From assembly GCA_034509425.1 (NCBI GenBank), contig JAVTVJ010000660.1:930001-994000 (forward strand): a DNA stretch of 64,000 nt, read 5' to 3'. This document shows positions 60,490 to 64,000 of this stretch, piece by piece (position 1 is the stretch's first letter; each line of letters begins with the position of its first letter). The notes under the pieces were generated by a model, which saw only the letters and a list, made by a program, of their open reading frames with translations, was not told the origin of the DNA and ran no database searches. Made by a program: the position numbers and the translations under genes. The stretch is from Eopsaltria australis (Eukaryota > Chordata > Aves > Passeriformes > Petroicidae).

Positions 60490-60640
60490 AATCTTATGAA
60501 TATTCATGGAGAAGCTGAGCTGCCTTCGGAGGGTGACTCCGGGGTACGAGTTTGGGGGGCTGTAGGTGAGAGGTGCCGGCAGCGGCGGGAGCAGAGCAGC
60601 TGCTTGTGCATTCTCCGCATGCCCGACTGCAGAGCCGAGT
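60490..60640 (+). promoter_or_regulatory. KCNA2: Probable KCNA2 promoter and first non-coding exon
   Basis: An AT-rich TATTAATCTTATGAATATTC is followed by CpG-rich sequence that ends in a strong splice donor (CGAGT|GTAAGT, GT at 60641-60642). Vertebrate KCNA2 has non-coding 5' exons, so this fits. The transcription start is not determined. Confidence 0.4.
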
Positions 60641-61929
60641 GTAAGTTGGTGCCTTTTTCTCTCCCCCCGCACCCCATCCCTGCATCCTTCCCCCTCTTCC
60701 CGCTGCTCCCCTGCTCGAGCAGAGCCTGGCCAGGAGCGGTGCAAAGCGAGGGAGTCGTGCTTTAGTCGCAAACACGACCCCAAATCGTGTGACTCCCGCC
60801 TGCAGTGCTCAGGGCGGGCAGAGAACAAACTGAGGGGCTTTGGGCAAATCTTCACCTCCTCCATCCCCCCCTTCGAGTCCCAAATTTGCATGAATTAACC
60901 CTAAAGATGCTTGGCGGGAGGGGGGTGGAGGTTGTTTGCCAGGAAAACGGGTGATGGGGGGAAAGTAGGAGAAACTGAGTGCTGGGGTGGGTGATGTCAA
61001 CTGAGATGATGCCGTAACCCTCTCTGCCGAGCACCGAGCATCAGAGCTTGGATTTGGAGTCGGGGGAAGGAGCCCAGAGCCCATGCCAAATAAAAATCAA
61101 CACGTTCAATAAAAACAAAGTAAATTTCTGTGCTCTTAAACAAATCTGGGGTGTTTGGGGAAGGCAGAAAGGGGAGGAGAGAGTTTACGGGCAGGAGGAA
61201 AACGGCGTGTTTATTAAAAAATAAATAAAACATTGGAGGTTGGTTGATCTTTGGTGAGATGGGGGTTTGTGGCTGCCAGGTCTTTCCTGCAGCAGCAGAA
61301 AGATGGTGTTTGTGGTGTTCTGGCGTGATGCTCGGAGGAGCCAGGGAAGGTCAAATCCAGCTGAACTCCTCGGCGAGTCGCGGGGCAGCGAGTGGTGGGG
61401 AGAAAATGCAGGAAAAGGGTAAAAACTGGGACAAATGCGACCTCCTCTGCTCTGGGCCTGGCAGAAAAGGGTTAAGAGAAGCGGTTGAATGCTGCAAGCC
61501 TCGTCAGGGTTGTACTATTTTTTCTAGTGCATAAGGAGAAGGGAGAGGAGGGTTGCACGGAAAAGGGAAATTTCCAAGAAAAGAGGGATCTGCGGCAATA
61601 TCTGCACCTCGGGGGATGAAGAGAGGAACCAACAGGCATAAATGGCCTGGAGATGGCTGAAATCTTTGCCGAGGAGATTGGGACCGTGGGGTTATTTTCC
61701 ACCTGCCTCCCCTGCCCGGTTCTGTAATCCTGGCTCAAAGTAGACAAGTCGAGTTGGAGCTGAAGAAGGGAGGTTAGAGGGGTTTTTATTTCATTTGGGA
61801 GGGCAAAAAAACATAAAGCAAAAAAAAATGAGAGGTTGGTTGGCCCTCTCCGGGCTGAGCATCTGCATGGTGCGAGGCAATGCAGGATGATCCGAGGGAG
61901 AGCTCTCCGGGAGCAGGGATGCTGAGGAC

Positions 61930-62580
61930 CCGGCACCCACCGGGGACATGAGCCTCAACATCCCCACGAGAAATTTCACCCAGCGGAGCCGAATTCCCAC
62001 GGGGGTGGGTCGGCCGGGGGGGGTTGGCTCTCGGGAGGATGGGGAGGGTGGATGCAGGTCGCGTGGGTCCCGGGGCCGCAGTGCTCGTGGGTGCTTGGTG
62101 CCATCAGCGGGGGGCTGGTGGCCTTGGCGGGGGCACAGCCAGGGACCGGCGGGGGGCTCGGGCTGGCGGATGAAACCGGAGCCTCCCGAATCACCGGGGA
62201 ACGCGACAATGGCCGTGGGTGCTGTGCCCGGTGGGTGACACCGACTCGCGGGTGCTGGCGGCGCTGGGAACCCTCGGTGGCTTTGCAGAGCCTCGGCTGC
62301 CGGGGGGGCTGCGTCGTTGCCCCCCCGCTCCTCCGCCTGGCACGGGCTCGGCGGGCAGCCGGCCCCGCTGGGCTGAGCAGAGCGCAGGGACGCGGGGCTC
62401 TGGTTTTTTCCGCCTCGGCGCTGGCGCTCTCGCCCTCCTCTCTGTCTCTCGTGTTGCAGTGCGGGCTGGGCGGGCAGCGGGCGAGCAGCTCGCGGCCGGG
62501 GGAAGGGGGTGCCCGGAGGAGCCGGGGCTTTGCGGATGCCCCTCGCGAACCCCCAGAGCTCGCTACCTTCTCGGTGTTTT
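61930..62580 (+). promoter_or_regulatory. KCNA2: CpG island in the KCNA2 5' region
   Basis: Dense CpG and G+C from about 61930, including GGCGGGGGC-like GC boxes. This may be an alternative promoter. A CTCTCGTGTTGCAG acceptor-like site ends at 62459. Confidence 0.55.
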
Positions 62581-62589
62581 TTCCAGGCG

Positions 62590-62691
62590 ATGCCACACCT
62601 CCCGAGGACACTGGGGACATCGGGTTTTGCTGAGCTTAGCAGCTTTTCGCCGTTGTACCGAAGGCATCAGACAGACGCTCATCTGCCCTGA
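62590..62691 (+). CDS. Upstream ORF in the probable KCNA2 leader (33 codons)
   Basis: ATG with G at -3, 33 codons (MPHLPRTLG...DAHLP) and TGA inside the probable leader exon. It does not overlap the KCNA2 start. If the exon is used, it could lower translation of the channel. It resembles no known peptide. Confidence 0.3.
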   Translation: MPHLPRTLGTSGFAELSSFSPLYRRHQTDAHLP

Positions 62692-62721
62692 AGTGCAGAT
62701 CTGCAACAGCTCCCGGGAAGA

Positions 62722-62763
62722 CTCTGTCTCTCTGTCTCTCTGTCTCTCTTTCTCTCTCTCTCC
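62722..62763. repeat. CT-rich (GTCTCTCT)n microsatellite
   Basis: Alternating GTCTCTCT units ending in a pure CT tract. Confidence 0.9.
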
Positions 62764-62975
62764 AGTCCAAACCATTACAAGACCTGACTTCCACCATCTG
62801 GGAATCTAACCCCTCTTATGTCCCTTCTCCTTTTTCTACGATGACTCACCATTATTTTTAACTTTGAAGAGAGAGGAAATTATGGGGATCTTGGAAGCCT
62901 GTATTTCTCTCTAGGATTTTCCCCAGGGTCAGATAATCGGTGTTACTAAGAGACACTAAGATTTGGCTTCTCCAG

Positions 62976-63739
62976 GTAATGTGATTTGTTTTCTGTGTGC
63001 CATGGTGGTTTGCAGAGGATGACAGGAGCCGGGACACCAGCGGTCGAGGAGGGGGACTGCGGTGGTCCGCGGGGCAGCAGGAACGGCCGGCTCCACATTC
63101 CGGCAGCCGCAGAGCTTGGCTGCAGGCAGGGAGGGCAGCATGTCACCAGGGAAAGAGGATTGGGAAGGTGTTAAACTTAAAAGCGCAGTTGGAGCTTTCC
63201 TGGAGGGTAGATTGCCTGAGATCGCACGGTTAAATGTTAATTAACCCTTAGCTGCATGCCTGGAAATGAGCTGAGCCCGGCACCCCGCGGGGTCCTCTCG
63301 CCACTTCAGGGCTGGATGGGGTTATTTTTCTTCCTTCCTTTCTCTTACCTTCCCCCTCTTTATTTTTTTTTTTTAACTGGATTTTTTATTTTTAGCCAAA
63401 AAATTAGCCCTGGTTTGCCAATGCCAGTTTTTCCACGCTGGTTTTGAACAGGTGACGGTTCCTCAGGTGTTTTCTCTGTTCCACCTAATGGGTTTAGATG
63501 GGAGTTGTTGAACTCTGTCCCAAGGAAGGCAAATTAACCCCTCCAGGAAGGGGATAGATGTGCTAGAGAAGGGATCTGCTCTCCTCCCCCAACTTTATTC
63601 CATCTCTCTCTTTCTCAGCAGGGGCGATTTTCTTTCTTCTTCTTCTTCTTCTCCTTTTTTTTTTCCCCTTTCTTTTTTTATCTCATCCCTTCGCCTTTTC
63701 ATGAGACTCTTCCAAACCTACGTACCTGTCCTTCTGCAG
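62976..63739 (+). other. KCNA2: Probable intron before the KCNA2 coding exon
   Basis: 764 bp between the GTAATG donor and a CCTTCTGCAG acceptor (AG at 63738-63739) that follows a long pyrimidine tract (63630-63690). No repeats other than the pyrimidine runs. Confidence 0.45.

Positions 63740-64000
<261 letters not shown>

Larger units (their letters stand above)
62587..62975 (+). other. KCNA2: Probable non-coding 5' UTR exon of KCNA2
   Basis: Bounded by a good acceptor (GGTGTTTTTTCCAG, AG at 62585-62586) and donor (CTCCAG|GTAATG, GT at 62976-62977), and followed by an intron ending at the acceptor before the coding exon. It contains a short upstream ORF at 62590-62691 and a CT-rich tract. 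The exon call is from splice signals only. Confidence 0.45.

Overview
This is a vertebrate chromosome segment, almost certainly from a bird. Two signs support this. First, at least 18 dispersed fragments match the conserved 3' end of the CR1 LINE, whose 3' tail reads ATTCTGTGATTCTGTGATT and which is the dominant interspersed repeat of avian genomes. Second, intergenic spacing is compact and there are no Alu- or B1-like SINEs. The genes are eukaryotic: spliced, with GC-rich promoters and no operons.

Layout. The left edge (1-2290, minus strand) holds the first two coding exons of a patatin-like phospholipase that most resembles PNPLA1; the rest of the gene lies beyond the left end. From 2291 to about 35500 is a gene desert of unique sequence, CR1 fragments, minisatellites (11818-11975, 16730-16930, 26209-26420) and some AT-rich blocks that look like conserved non-coding elements; 24045-24740 is the best enhancer candidate. 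At 35946-37700 (plus) is the complete single-exon gene KCNA3 (Kv1.3), inside a CpG-rich island. From 37701 to about 60480 is the KCNA3 3' flank and another intergenic stretch with CR1 fragments, three further minisatellites (43162-43462, 46800-47290, 57416-57632) and a 3'-UTR-like block at about 48279-51800. From about 60480 to the right edge is the 5' region of KCNA2 (Kv1.2). It has a GC-rich promoter, a strong splice donor at 60641, a probable non-coding exon (62587-62975) carrying a short upstream ORF, and the start of the coding exon, whose ATG is at 63821. The first 60 codons lie inside the window.

How it fits together. KCNA3 and KCNA2 are tandem Shaker-type delayed-rectifier potassium channel genes in the same orientation. 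This is the arrangement known for the vertebrate KCNA3-KCNA2-KCNA10 cluster. Their products can co-assemble through the T1 domain, which is nearly identical in the visible part. The PNPLA gene points away from them (head-to-head, about 33.7 kb between start codons) and has no obvious functional link.

I found no convincing new protein-coding system. The most interesting observations are a Gly-to-Ser change in the oxyanion-hole motif of the PNPLA gene, two candidate initiators in KCNA3, a shared non-canonical CR1 variant, a perfect 18-bp inverted repeat, a CR1-anchored minisatellite, and several non-coding blocks that look constrained.
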